This document shows, piece by piece, positions 1-5,837 of a stretch of 5,837 nt of DNA (position 1 is the first letter of the stretch; each line of letters opens with the position of its first letter). The translations under genes were made by a program, and so were the position numbers. Location of the stretch: assembly GCA_003141795.1 (NCBI GenBank), contig PLNO01000282.1, positions 1 through 5,837 on the forward strand. The letters run 5' to 3'. Origin of the DNA: Spirochaetaceae bacterium (GTDB lineage: Bacteria; Spirochaetota; Spirochaetia; SZUA-6; Fen-1364). The notes under the pieces are model-generated. The model saw only the letters and a program-made list of their open reading frames with translations. It had not been told where the DNA came from and ran no database searches.

Positions 1-1169
1 AACCAGCCCGCGTACGTCTTCAGGGACGGAGAAACCCGCGCTCCCTTCCCGTCTTCCATGCGCTGCATGTGCTGCAGGGCTGCGCGATCGAAGGCGAGGC
101 TCGTGTGCGGGCTCGTACGGCTGGCCTGGAGGTGGAGGAGCGCATCGAACGCATTGGGGCGCGCGTGGGAAAGGATGTCCCGTGAGCACATGTCCAGTCC
201 CGCAACGATCACCGGTGCGTTCGTCACGGAAAGGGCGAGGTCGATGGCCGTTGCAGCAACCGTGCCGTGGGGGGGGACAAGCGGCGCCCGGATGCCGGAG
301 GCCTGGAGGAGCGCTCTCTCGAAGAACACCGGCTGCTCGAGAAGGAAGGGGCCCGTGGCACCCGGGCTGCGATCGAGGCTCCAGGAGCCGCGCGCTGCGG
401 AGAGCGGCATGGCGATGGGACAGGTGAGCGTGCTGAACTGGAGGTGGTGCATCGAGTAAAAGCCCGAATCCGTCATGACGATGAGATCGGGGGAAAGACC
501 CGCGTTTTTCAGGAAGTTGCAGCTCGAGGGAAGCGCCCAGAGCTCGAATGATTCGCGCGCGGCGCTGATGACGGACGCAGCCTCTTCCAGCGAGGGCCCT
601 GGCGCGGCGATAAGCACGGGCCTGTCTCGGCCGCCCGGCGTTCCCACCACCGGTAGCGGCAGGTCGAGGAAGTTCGCGAACGTGTTGCGGATCCAGAGCC
701 TGCCGCTGGCGATCGTCGTCACCAGGCTTCCGTTCATCTCCTGTACAACCTGGCGGACAGCCTCGTTCGCGGCGCGGGACATCGAAGGAAAGAGGCGTGC
801 GGACGGAGGCCATTCGACGACACGGAGGCCCTCCACGTCGATCTCATCCAGATGCGCGCGGAGAAATCCCGCAAGACCCTGCGCCTCTCCGGGATGCCAC
901 GAGAGCTCCCGCCCTGTCGGGCGCGCCCGAAAGATCTCCGGTGCGTACACGACGCGCAGCGTCCGTGCCGCTGGAAGGCGTTTTTTCACGGCGTCCGTGA
1001 TGTGCCCGAGGCCTTCGCCCAGGATGATGACGGTTGAAGGCGTTTCTCCGCCAATGGAATCGGCTACGAAGCGCTCCGCTTCGCGGACGGGATCATACGG
1101 GGAATGCAGGGCGACTCCGTCGACGGTGAGGGTGAGCGCGCCGGATCGGGAGGTAAAGACCTCGATCAT
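1..1169 (-). CDS. MptE-like / DUF115 (Maf-type) protein, 3' end cut by window edge
   Basis: This frame stays open for 389 codons from an ATG at 1169 and runs off the left edge without a stop. The N-terminus carries HSPYDPVREAER (residues 22-33) and VIILGEGLGHI (47-57), as in spirochaetal DUF115 proteins. The core starts at about residue 184 with PVLIAAPGPSL, the nucleotide-sugar-type loop of MptE-like/Maf proteins. It continues with DLIVMTDSGF (228-237; acidic D229 and D234) and VIVAGLDMCSRD (320-331), then a HARP segment at 335-338. In characterised bacteria, Maf family members attach nonulosonic or pseudaminic-type sugars to flagellin; archaeal MptE is a pterin pyrophosphokinase. It lies 7 bases after the stop of the GAF-like gene in the same operon and has no clear Shine-Dalgarno, so translation is probably coupled. 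The family call is fairly sure; the substrate is unknown. Confidence 0.82.
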   Translation of the reverse strand, partial: MIEVFTSRSGALTLTVDGVALHSPYDPVREAERFVADSIGGETPSTVIILGEGLGHITDAVKKRLPAARTLRVVYAPEIFRARPTGRELSWHPGEAQGLAGFLRAHLDEIDVEGLRVVEWPPSARLFPSMSRAANEAVRQVVQEMNGSLVTTIASGRLWIRNTFANFLDLPLPVVGTPGGRDRPVLIAAPGPSLEEAASVISAARESFELWALPSSCNFLKNAGLSPDLIVMTDSGFYSMHHLQFSTLTCPIAMPLSAARGSWSLDRSPGATGPFLLEQPVFFERALLQASGIRAPLVPPHGTVAATAIDLALSVTNAPVIVAGLDMCSRDILSHARPNAFDALLHLQASRTSPHTSLAFDRAALQHMQRMEDGKGARVSPSLKTYAGW

Positions 1170-1176
1170 GGGCGGT

Positions 1177-2337
1177 TTACGATGAGAGAGATTCGATGAG
1201 GCTCCGGATGTCGCCACCCACCGCCGGCCATGACTGCGTCTTCACTATCCGCGGCGCGGCGCCTCCGCGCTGGTCGGTTCCGCCGAACAGCCCGCGGAGG
1301 AACGACGAGAGCTGGTGGAGGAAGAGCTCCGTATCGTCGGCGCCGAAATCGGAGAGGGCGACGATGTAGACCCCCTTCCTCACGGCCATGACCTTGCCGG
1401 CATCGGCGAGGAACGAACCGAGGAAATACGAGATGTCCTCGTGGAGGCGGAACGGGTCGAGATGCTCGTGCGCCGCTATGACGGAGGCGGCGTAGGATTC
1501 CACCGAAAGGGTCAACAGGAGAAGGGAGCCGGTGTATGAGCCGATGGAGGTGATGAAGCGGGAAGTCTCGTCCCCGCCGGCTGCGGGGGCAGGGGGCGTC
1601 GCGGCGAGCTTCTCCGTGCGCGCGGCGTGCACGCGCGGGGAACCCGCCGCAACGACGCGGGAAAGGCATGAAACAAGCTGCCCGTCGTTTTCGAACGGGG
1701 AGTCGATCTCCGTGACGAGGAGCACTGCAACGAGCTTTTCCTCCGCAATGAACGGGGCGAGAACGAGCCTGCCAATGGAGGAGAACTCGCGCGATGAGAC
1801 GTACTGTTGATACTCCGCTCTGTCCTTCTGCTCGGCGATGACCAGAGGGGCGCCGTTGGCCAGGGCATTGAAGGAATCGTTCGCTCCCAGAGGGATGCGC
1901 ATGCGGTGCAGCGTGGTCTGGTCGTAGCCGACGCTCGCCCACGGAGCGTAGACGAGGCGCAGAGCGTCGTACAGGAGGAGGGCGCCCTTTCGGATCCGAA
2001 GCCCTGCGGCGAGCACGCTGAAAAGGCGCGAGGGAAGCTCCACGCCGTCGCTGAGGGAGCTGATCTGGAGGATGATGTCGTTGACGATCTGTTCGGAAGA
2101 AGACTGCTGCGGGGGAAGGGCAGAGGGGATGTGCTCCTCTTCCCGCTCCGGCGCGAGCTCGACGCTCAACGGTGAGGAAAGCTCTTCCAGTACTTCCACG
2201 GGCTCCTGGCGCGCTCCGGCGCTTCTCTTCAACAGTCCGGGGCTGGGAGCGGGGGCTTGCTCCTCTACGGGGTAGGGTGCGAGATCTCCTGTACTGTCCT
2301 GGGCGACTGCGCTCGCCGCCTTCCGAAGAAGGCCCAT
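1177..2337 (-). CDS. GAF-like domain protein with possible degenerate GGDEF-like C-terminus
   Basis: This is a 386-residue soluble protein with no signal peptide or membrane segment. Residues 1-80 are Pro/Glu/Ser-rich and probably disordered. Residues about 82-235 read as a GAF-like fold: a helix (EQIVNDIILQISSL), strand RKGALLLYD (116-124), a VYAPWASVGYD strand-turn (129-139), RMRIPLG (145-151), and a late APFIAEEKLVAVLLVTE segment (194-210). After an Ala/Pro linker (245-256), residues about 262-350 have a SLLLLTLSVESY strand and helix and a KGVYIVALSD hairpin (321-330), placed like the active-site hairpin of a GGDEF domain but without any GGDEF residues. The ATG directly follows the TAG of the upstream gene. 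The ligand and role are unknown. The GAF call is moderate; the GGDEF resemblance is tentative. Confidence 0.8.
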   Translation of the reverse strand: MGLLRKAASAVAQDSTGDLAPYPVEEQAPAPSPGLLKRSAGARQEPVEVLEELSSPLSVELAPEREEEHIPSALPPQQSSSEQIVNDIILQISSLSDGVELPSRLFSVLAAGLRIRKGALLLYDALRLVYAPWASVGYDQTTLHRMRIPLGANDSFNALANGAPLVIAEQKDRAEYQQYVSSREFSSIGRLVLAPFIAEEKLVAVLLVTEIDSPFENDGQLVSCLSRVVAAGSPRVHAARTEKLAATPPAPAAGGDETSRFITSIGSYTGSLLLLTLSVESYAASVIAAHEHLDPFRLHEDISYFLGSFLADAGKVMAVRKGVYIVALSDFGADDTELFLHQLSSFLRGLFGGTDQRGGAAPRIVKTQSWPAVGGDIRSLIESLSS

Positions 2338-4119
2338 CTACTCACCTAGTCCAAGGTCCTCGAAGAGCTTCTTGTACATGACGAAGTAGTCGGAGCTCGC
2401 GAACTCCTGGATCTTCTCATCGGGCAGGGCCTCCAGGAGATGATCCATGTACTTCAGCACGGTGCGGATCTCGTCCTTCAAGTTGTCAGGGATGTCGGAG
2501 TCCGCAGCCGGGGCCGCCTCCGCGGAGGCTTCGTCGGCGATCTCTTCCATCTCCAGCACCTGGTCGAGAGGGTCGACCGCGGTCTCGGGCTCAATGGAAG
2601 GCTCGCTCTCGAAGGCGATCTCGATCTCTTCATCAGCGGCCGGCGCCTCTTCATCAGCGACAGCCTCCAACTCGCCTATGTCCAGGTCGTCGACGGCAGG
2701 CGCAATGGGGACATTGTCTTCCAGCTCCTCAGCCTCGGCGGCGAGCGCCTCGAGGTCCACCTCTTCCGGGAAGTCGTCCTGAGCGGACTCGGATGAGGGC
2801 TTCTCCTCCTGCAGCTCGATATCGGGAATGGATTCGATGTCGAGGAGGGCTTCAGGGTCGTCAACCTGTTCGGGGACGGCGTCGATGACCGTCGGTTCCT
2901 CCCCGAGATCCAGCGTCTCCAGGTCGATCGTTTCACTTTCCTCCTCAGCGGGCTGTGCGGGGGCGGGCTCGGATTCCAGCTCGGGGATGCCCTCGAGGTC
3001 GATCTCCGGAAGCTCGGTCAGGGCTTCCGCCTCCGTGTCGTCTTTCCCGACGCTGAGCTCGTCGAGCAAGAGCTCGGCGGGGAGCTCTTCCACCTCGGGG
3101 GAGATGTCGAGTGAGATGTCGGAATCCTGGACGGAGAGGAGGGGTTCCTCGCTCAGCACCAGGGTGTCATCCGCCTCGGGTAAGGCTTCCTCGATCTCGA
3201 GGGACTCGAGCTTGTCCTCTTCGAGGATGGGCGTCTCGTAGCTCAGGATGTCCTCTTCGGGGGAAACGGGTTCCAAGGTTTCGACGGGGACGGTCTCTTC
3301 CACCTCGATGTCCAGTCCCGCGCTCGGGGTTTCTGCCGATTCCTCCGTGATGTCCGCGGTGTTGAGGATGTTGTCCAGTTCGTCTCCGGTCAGGGCGATC
3401 GTCTCGTCCTCGTCGTCGTCGAAGAAGCCGCTGGGCGACTCCGCGGACGCCGGCGTTTCCATCTGCGGCTCGGCACCCGAGCTCCGAAGGCCCGAGAGCT
3501 CGCCGCGAAGCTGCGTGAGGTCGGTCCTGATGGATTTCAGCTCGGACTCGATGCGGGCCAGGATTTCCGCGGAGGACACCGATGAATCGGACCTGGTCGT
3601 CACCGAGGCAAGCTCGCTTTCCAGGGCATCCAGGTCCCCGAAGTGGTCCTTCTCCTCGATGTCGTCCGAGAGGGTGACTTCCACTTCGCCCGGCTCCGCG
3701 TGTCCGTGCGGCGCCAACTCCTGCTCTTCCTCCAGCTCGGGAAGCTCTTCTTCCGATTCCTGGCCGAGTGCGATGGTCGGCGCTTCGGCTTTTTCCGTCA
3801 CCGTTTCGATGTCGGGGAGCTCGCCTTCCGCAAGAAGAGGTTCCTCATCGGGAACGAAAACATTGTCTGCTCCCTCCCCCGGGTTGAGCTCGGTTTCCAG
3901 CTCATCCAGGAGCTGTTCCTCCTCCGCGGTCAGGGACCCTTCGGCGTCCGGGGCGACGGCTGTGGCGATATCCGCCCTGGACGACTCGAGATCCGAGAGC
4001 TCGAAAGATTCCTCGAACGGCGCAGCCTCGATCACCTCTTTGGGTTTGACCTTGACCCATACGCCGTACTGCTCGAGCTTCCGTTCACCTGCAGGGCTGC
4101 CCTGTGTTTCCCTAGCCAT
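2338..4119 (-). CDS. Large acidic, low-complexity protein of unknown function (593 aa)
   Basis: First gene of the minus-strand operon. Glu, Asp and Leu dominate, and most of the chain is probably disordered. Ordered-looking parts are: a short basic/aromatic N-terminal motif, EQYGVWVKVKP (residues 16-26); a predicted coiled coil at about 179-213 (SSVSSAEILARIESELKSIR, then further heptads); an island containing DETIALTGDELDNILNTAD (about 238-256) after FFDDDED; and a C-terminal helical domain at about 543-593 with KYMDHLLEALP and FVMYKKLFEDLGL. Between 260 and 540 run degenerate acidic repeats of the form [ED]-[IV]-D-[LI]-E-x-[LI]. There is no signal peptide or membrane segment. I chose the ATG at 4119 because AGGAG at 4126-4130 stands 6 bases before it; the in-frame ATG at 4125 abuts that site with no spacer. 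I do not recognise a function; a scaffold or adaptor role is inference. Confidence 0.85.
   Translation of the reverse strand: MARETQGSPAGERKLEQYGVWVKVKPKEVIEAAPFEESFELSDLESSRADIATAVAPDAEGSLTAEEEQLLDELETELNPGEGADNVFVPDEEPLLAEGELPDIETVTEKAEAPTIALGQESEEELPELEEEQELAPHGHAEPGEVEVTLSDDIEEKDHFGDLDALESELASVTTRSDSSVSSAEILARIESELKSIRTDLTQLRGELSGLRSSGAEPQMETPASAESPSGFFDDDEDETIALTGDELDNILNTADITEESAETPSAGLDIEVEETVPVETLEPVSPEEDILSYETPILEEDKLESLEIEEALPEADDTLVLSEEPLLSVQDSDISLDISPEVEELPAELLLDELSVGKDDTEAEALTELPEIDLEGIPELESEPAPAQPAEEESETIDLETLDLGEEPTVIDAVPEQVDDPEALLDIESIPDIELQEEKPSSESAQDDFPEEVDLEALAAEAEELEDNVPIAPAVDDLDIGELEAVADEEAPAADEEIEIAFESEPSIEPETAVDPLDQVLEMEEIADEASAEAAPAADSDIPDNLKDEIRTVLKYMDHLLEALPDEKIQEFASSDYFVMYKKLFEDLGLGE
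2341..2347 (-). promoter_or_regulatory. Ribosome binding site of the GAF-like gene, inside the upstream stop region
   Basis: On the minus strand AGGTGAG lies in the last codons of the acidic-protein gene, followed by its TAG (2340-2338) and at once by the ATG at 2337. AGGTG to ATG spacing is 5 bases. Stop and start touch, which favours re-initiation by the same ribosome and roughly equal output of the two proteins. Confidence 0.6.
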
Positions 4120-4125
4120 TCCCAT

Positions 4126-4130
4126 CTCCT
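4126..4130 (-). promoter_or_regulatory. Ribosome binding site of the acidic-protein gene
   Basis: The minus strand reads AGGAG here. It is 6 bases from the ATG at 4119 and 0 bases from the ATG at 4125, which decides the start in favour of 4119. The alternative start would add only Met-Gly. Confidence 0.65.
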
Positions 4131-4283
4131 GAGGATGCGTGTTGCGCTTTCCCCATTATCGGCATTTTGGGCCTTACTTTCATGCATTTCCCAACAGTGT
4201 AATGTAATCCGCCCTTTTTCCCGTTGTCAACATGGGTTCCCGCACGGTTTCCCCTCAATTTTATCCCTCCGCCAGCCGTTATC
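4131..4283. other. Divergent intergenic region between the acidic-protein gene and the FtsB-like gene
   Basis: This is the only sizeable non-coding gap in the window and is visibly more AT-rich than the genes. It must contain the promoters of both divergent units. Besides the minus-strand promoter it holds a tandem TGTAATGTAAT (4198-4208), which supplies two TGTAAT hexamers usable as plus-strand -10 elements, though neither has a convincing -35. There is also an ATGCAT palindrome (4182-4187). I see no terminator, riboswitch or tRNA in it. Confidence 0.6.
4201..4230 (-). promoter_or_regulatory. Candidate sigma-70-type promoter of the minus-strand operon
   Basis: On the minus strand a perfect -35 hexamer TTGACA occupies 4230-4225. 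An 18-base spacer follows, then TACATT (4206-4201), which matches TATAAT at four of six positions. Transcription would start near 4194, giving a leader of about 75 bases before the ATG at 4119. The -35 lies inside the short palindrome GTTGTCAAC (4223-4231). The hexamers are read directly; activity is inferred. Confidence 0.5.
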
Positions 4284-4288
4284 AGGAA
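4284..4288 (+). promoter_or_regulatory. Ribosome binding site of the FtsB-like gene
   Basis: AGGAA stands 9 bases before the ATG at 4298. The earlier in-frame ATG at 4232 has no such site and would add a polar, Pro/Ser-rich stretch of 22 residues before the membrane anchor, so 4298 is preferred. Confidence 0.55.
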
Positions 4289-4297
4289 TGGAAGCTC

Positions 4298-4744
4298 ATG
4301 CGACACATCCTCCCTATCGCCATCGTCGTTTTCGTCGTCGCCGCCCTCGCCATCTTCGTGTTCGGGGACTCCGGTGTGCTCGCCTACGACAGCCTCACTT
4401 CCTACAAGGAGAGCCTCTCCGCGAACATCGACTCTTTGAAGGAGCACAATGCCGGGCTCACCGCCCGTCTGGAGCGCCTGCGCAAGGACCCGGAGAGTAA
4501 CATCGTGCTTGCCCATGGAATCGGCCTGTACCGTCCCGATGACGTGGTGGTCCGGCTGGAAGGGCGGCCCGCGCGTACCGAGACGTACACCGTCGGGGAC
4601 CTGCTTCGGATGCGCAAGGATACAGCATCGAAAAACCCGATCTTCAAGGCCGTGGCTCTCGGGGTCTGCGGCCTGCTGCTCGCCTTCGGGTTCTTCTCCT
4701 CCCGTGCAGCGCGGAGCAGGGCGCATGGTGCTCAAGGCCGGTAG
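4298..4744 (+). CDS. FtsB/DivIC-like septum formation initiator protein with an extra C-terminal membrane segment
   Basis: A 148-residue protein of the FtsB/DivIC family, which in other bacteria forms the FtsQ-FtsB-FtsL divisome complex that activates septal peptidoglycan synthesis. Residues 4-22 are one hydrophobic helix. Residues 33-62 form a coiled coil with leucine/isoleucine heptads (L40, I44, L47, L54, L58, L61) and the usual Asn (N51). The family signature follows: DPESNIVLAHGIGLYRPDD (64-82), comparable to the DPxxIExxARxxLGxxxPxE pattern. Unlike classical FtsB, which has a single membrane pass, residues about 115-133 form a second hydrophobic helix followed by a basic tail (RAARSR), so both ends should be cytoplasmic. 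The gene overlaps the start of the downstream TsaC-type gene by 20 bases. The family call is good; ftsB versus divIC cannot be decided from sequence alone. Confidence 0.82.
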   Translation: MRHILPIAIVVFVVAALAIFVFGDSGVLAYDSLTSYKESLSANIDSLKEHNAGLTARLERLRKDPESNIVLAHGIGLYRPDDVVVRLEGRPARTETYTVGDLLRMRKDTASKNPIFKAVALGVCGLLLAFGFFSSRAARSRAHGAQGR

Positions 4745-5291
4745 CCCTGAAAGTTTCGCCTCCCTGTCCGGAGCTCTCGCCTCAGGAGGGATAGCCATCG
4801 CCCCCGGCGATACGATGTACGGCCTCATCGGCATCGTTCCTGGCGCAGAAGCAAGGCTGCGCGCGGTCAAGGGGAGGGGGGAGGACAAGCCGTTCCTGCA
4901 GATCGTGCCCGAGGCGTCGTGGATAGGCCGGATTTCCGACCAGTCCGTGCCCCGGAAGCTCCAGAAGTACTGGCCGGGACCTTTGACGCTCGTCGTCCGC
5001 GATCGTCGTGGCGGAACCGTCGCAGTCCGTGTCCCTGATTCGAAGTTCCTGCAGAAGCTCGTGAGTGCGGTCGGCGTGCCGCTGTATTCCACGAGCGTCA
5101 ACAGGGCAGGCTCGCCGCCGCTGCGAAGTGTCGTCGAGATGGTACGGGAGTTTTCCGACGACGTCGATGCAATCTTCGACGACGGAGATCATGAGCCGGG
5201 CCCGCCGTCGACCCTTCTCGACATTACATCAGTACCCTATAAAGTCCTTCGACAGGGGGCGTTGCGTATCGATCCCGCCGACCTTCTCTGA
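4725..5291 (+). CDS. tsaC: L-threonylcarbamoyladenylate synthase (Sua5/YciO/YrdC family, TsaC type)
   Basis: A 188-residue cytoplasmic protein, about the length of single-domain YrdC/TsaC and without the extra Sua5 C-terminal domain. The family makes threonylcarbamoyl-AMP from threonine, bicarbonate and ATP, the first step of t6A formation at position 37 of ANN-decoding tRNAs. Visible motifs in order are PGDTMYGL (27-34), KGRGEDKP (49-56, the K-x-R element and following Lys), YWPGPLTLV (82-90), RVP (102-104), STSVN (122-126, the S-x-N signature), PPSTLLD (160-166, usually GxxSTVVD) and LRQGAL (175-180). The ATG at 4725 was chosen because the homologous region begins right after it. It lies within the end of the FtsB-like gene, so the two are probably translated from one mRNA. 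YciO-like paralogues share these motifs, so the exact role is likely rather than certain. Confidence 0.85.
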   Translation: MVLKAGSPESFASLSGALASGGIAIAPGDTMYGLIGIVPGAEARLRAVKGRGEDKPFLQIVPEASWIGRISDQSVPRKLQKYWPGPLTLVVRDRRGGTVAVRVPDSKFLQKLVSAVGVPLYSTSVNRAGSPPLRSVVEMVREFSDDVDAIFDDGDHEPGPPSTLLDITSVPYKVLRQGALRIDPADLL

Positions 5292-5299
5292 CCGTCAGA
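5287..5299. other. Short palindrome spanning the two convergent stop codons
   Basis: TCTGACCGTCAGA is an inverted repeat with a 5-base arm and a 3-base centre. It contains the TGA of the TsaC-type gene and, on the other strand, the TGA of lon. The stem is short and has no proper T-tract on either side, so I do not call it a terminator. Part of the symmetry is simply two TGA codons facing each other. Confidence 0.35.
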
Positions 5300-5837
5300 A
5301 AATAAGCGCGATCACTTCGTCCATTGTAGACACCGGATGAAACGTCATGCCTTCCTTGACATGCTCGGGGATCTCCTCGAGATCCCTGGCGTTGCCGTGG
5401 GGGAAGATCACGTGCTTGATCTTGTTGCGTCGCGCGGCAATGACCTTCTCCTTCAAGCCGCCGATGGGGAGCACCCTGCCGACGAGGGAGAGCTCTCCGG
5501 TCATCGCCAGCGACTTCTTGAGCTTTCTTCCCGTGGCCAGGGAGAGGAGCGCTGAAGCGAGCGTGATTCCCGCGGACGGCCCGTCCTTGGGTGTCGCCCC
5601 CGCGGGCACGTGCAGATGGATGAGGTTCTTCTCCCAGAAGTCAGGGCTGACACCCTGACTGCCGGCGCAATGCCGCACGTAGGAGTAGGCGATGTTCGCA
5701 GATTCCTGCATGACCTCGCCGAGCTTTCCCGTCAGCTTGAACCCTTCCTTGCCGGGATTGGCCACGGCTTCGATCTCCAGCACGGCGCCGCCGAGCTGCG
5801 TCCATGCGAGGCCCGTGGCCATCCCCGCCTGCGTGGT
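5295..5837 (-). CDS. lon: ATP-dependent Lon protease, C-terminal part (5' end beyond the window)
   Basis: The visible 180 residues are the proteolytic domain of Lon, the cytoplasmic AAA+ serine protease that degrades misfolded and regulatory proteins. The fragment opens with ATGLAWTQLGG, the standard entry to the protease domain. The catalytic serine lies in KDGPSAG (codon at 5576-5574) and the catalytic lysine in GGLKEK (second Lys, codon at 5447-5445). They are 43 residues apart, the spacing of the Ser-Lys dyad in E. coli Lon (S679/K722). RDLEEIP and the C-terminal PVSTMDEVI segment are also typical. The AAA+ and N-terminal substrate domains lie outside the window. No damage is seen. The gene converges on the TsaC-type gene with 3 bases between stops. 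Confidence 0.96.
   Translation of the reverse strand, partial: TTQAGMATGLAWTQLGGAVLEIEAVANPGKEGFKLTGKLGEVMQESANIAYSYVRHCAGSQGVSPDFWEKNLIHLHVPAGATPKDGPSAGITLASALLSLATGRKLKKSLAMTGELSLVGRVLPIGGLKEKVIAARRNKIKHVIFPHGNARDLEEIPEHVKEGMTFHPVSTMDEVIALIF

Noticed and set aside
475..1185. Plus-strand open frame of 236 codons
   Set aside because: It is antisense to the MptE-like gene, is Arg/Ser-rich with no family features, and reflects GC-rich codon mirroring.
1166..1942. Minus-strand open frame of 258 codons
   Set aside because: It is a shifted frame inside the GAF-like gene, Arg/Pro/His-rich, with no domain pattern.
3248..4132. Plus-strand Ser-rich frame of 294 codons
   Set aside because: It is the mirror of Glu/Asp/Leu codons in the acidic-protein gene; the Ser-rich low complexity is an artefact of the opposite strand.
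4179..4208. Plus-strand promoter with -35 TTCATG and -10 TGTAAT
   Set aside because: The -10 is good but the -35 matches consensus poorly, so it is not strong enough to list as a feature.
4232..4297. Longer N-terminus for the FtsB-like protein
   Set aside because: The added 22 residues are polar and Pro/Ser-rich, there is no ribosome binding site before 4232, and the ATG at 4298 has AGGAA at good spacing right before the membrane anchor.
3643..4500. Plus-strand frame of 285 codons
   Set aside because: It runs antisense through the acidic gene, across the promoter region and out of frame into the FtsB-like gene, and has no family signature.
4112..5101. Minus-strand frame of 329 codons
   Set aside because: It is antisense to the FtsB-like and TsaC-type genes, both of which have clear family motifs, and its composition is not protein-like.
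5287..5299. Bidirectional terminator between the TsaC-type gene and lon
   Set aside because: The stem is only 5 bases and there is no adequate T-tract in either direction.

Overview
The window is a GC-rich, tightly packed bacterial chromosomal segment with six protein genes, two of them cut by the window edges. I see no mobile element, CRISPR array, tRNA or rRNA. The most likely source is a high-GC spirochaete (Treponema/Spirochaeta-like). The reasons are the MptE-like (DUF115/Maf) protein with an HSxYDPxxEAxR N-terminus, the very acidic protein with a DETIALTGDELDNILNTAD island, and the FtsB-like protein. This assignment rests on recall of family style, not on a search, so confidence is only moderate.

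Layout. Positions 4119 down to 1 hold a minus-strand operon of three genes: a 593-residue acidic, probably largely disordered protein; a 386-residue GAF-like protein with a possible degenerate GGDEF-like C-terminal domain; and the first 389 codons of an MptE-like/Maf glycosylation-type protein that runs off the left edge. Spacing is minimal: the stop and start of the first pair are adjacent, and 7 bases separate the second pair. A consensus -35 (TTGACA) with a fair -10 lies upstream of the first gene.

Positions 4120-4297 are a divergent intergenic region. From 4298 rightward, an FtsB-like divisome protein gene overlaps by 20 bases a Sua5/YciO/YrdC-family gene for tRNA t6A synthesis (TsaC). 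This pair converges on the 3' end of lon (minus strand, entering from the right edge), with only 3 bases between the two stop codons.

Functionally, the right half is housekeeping: cell division, tRNA modification and proteolysis. The left operon is the less understood part. It combines a putative sugar-transfer enzyme of the type linked to flagellin glycosylation, a probable sensor-like but catalytically dead GAF/GGDEF-like protein, and an acidic scaffold-like protein with three short ordered islands. The idea that these act together is inference from operon structure only.
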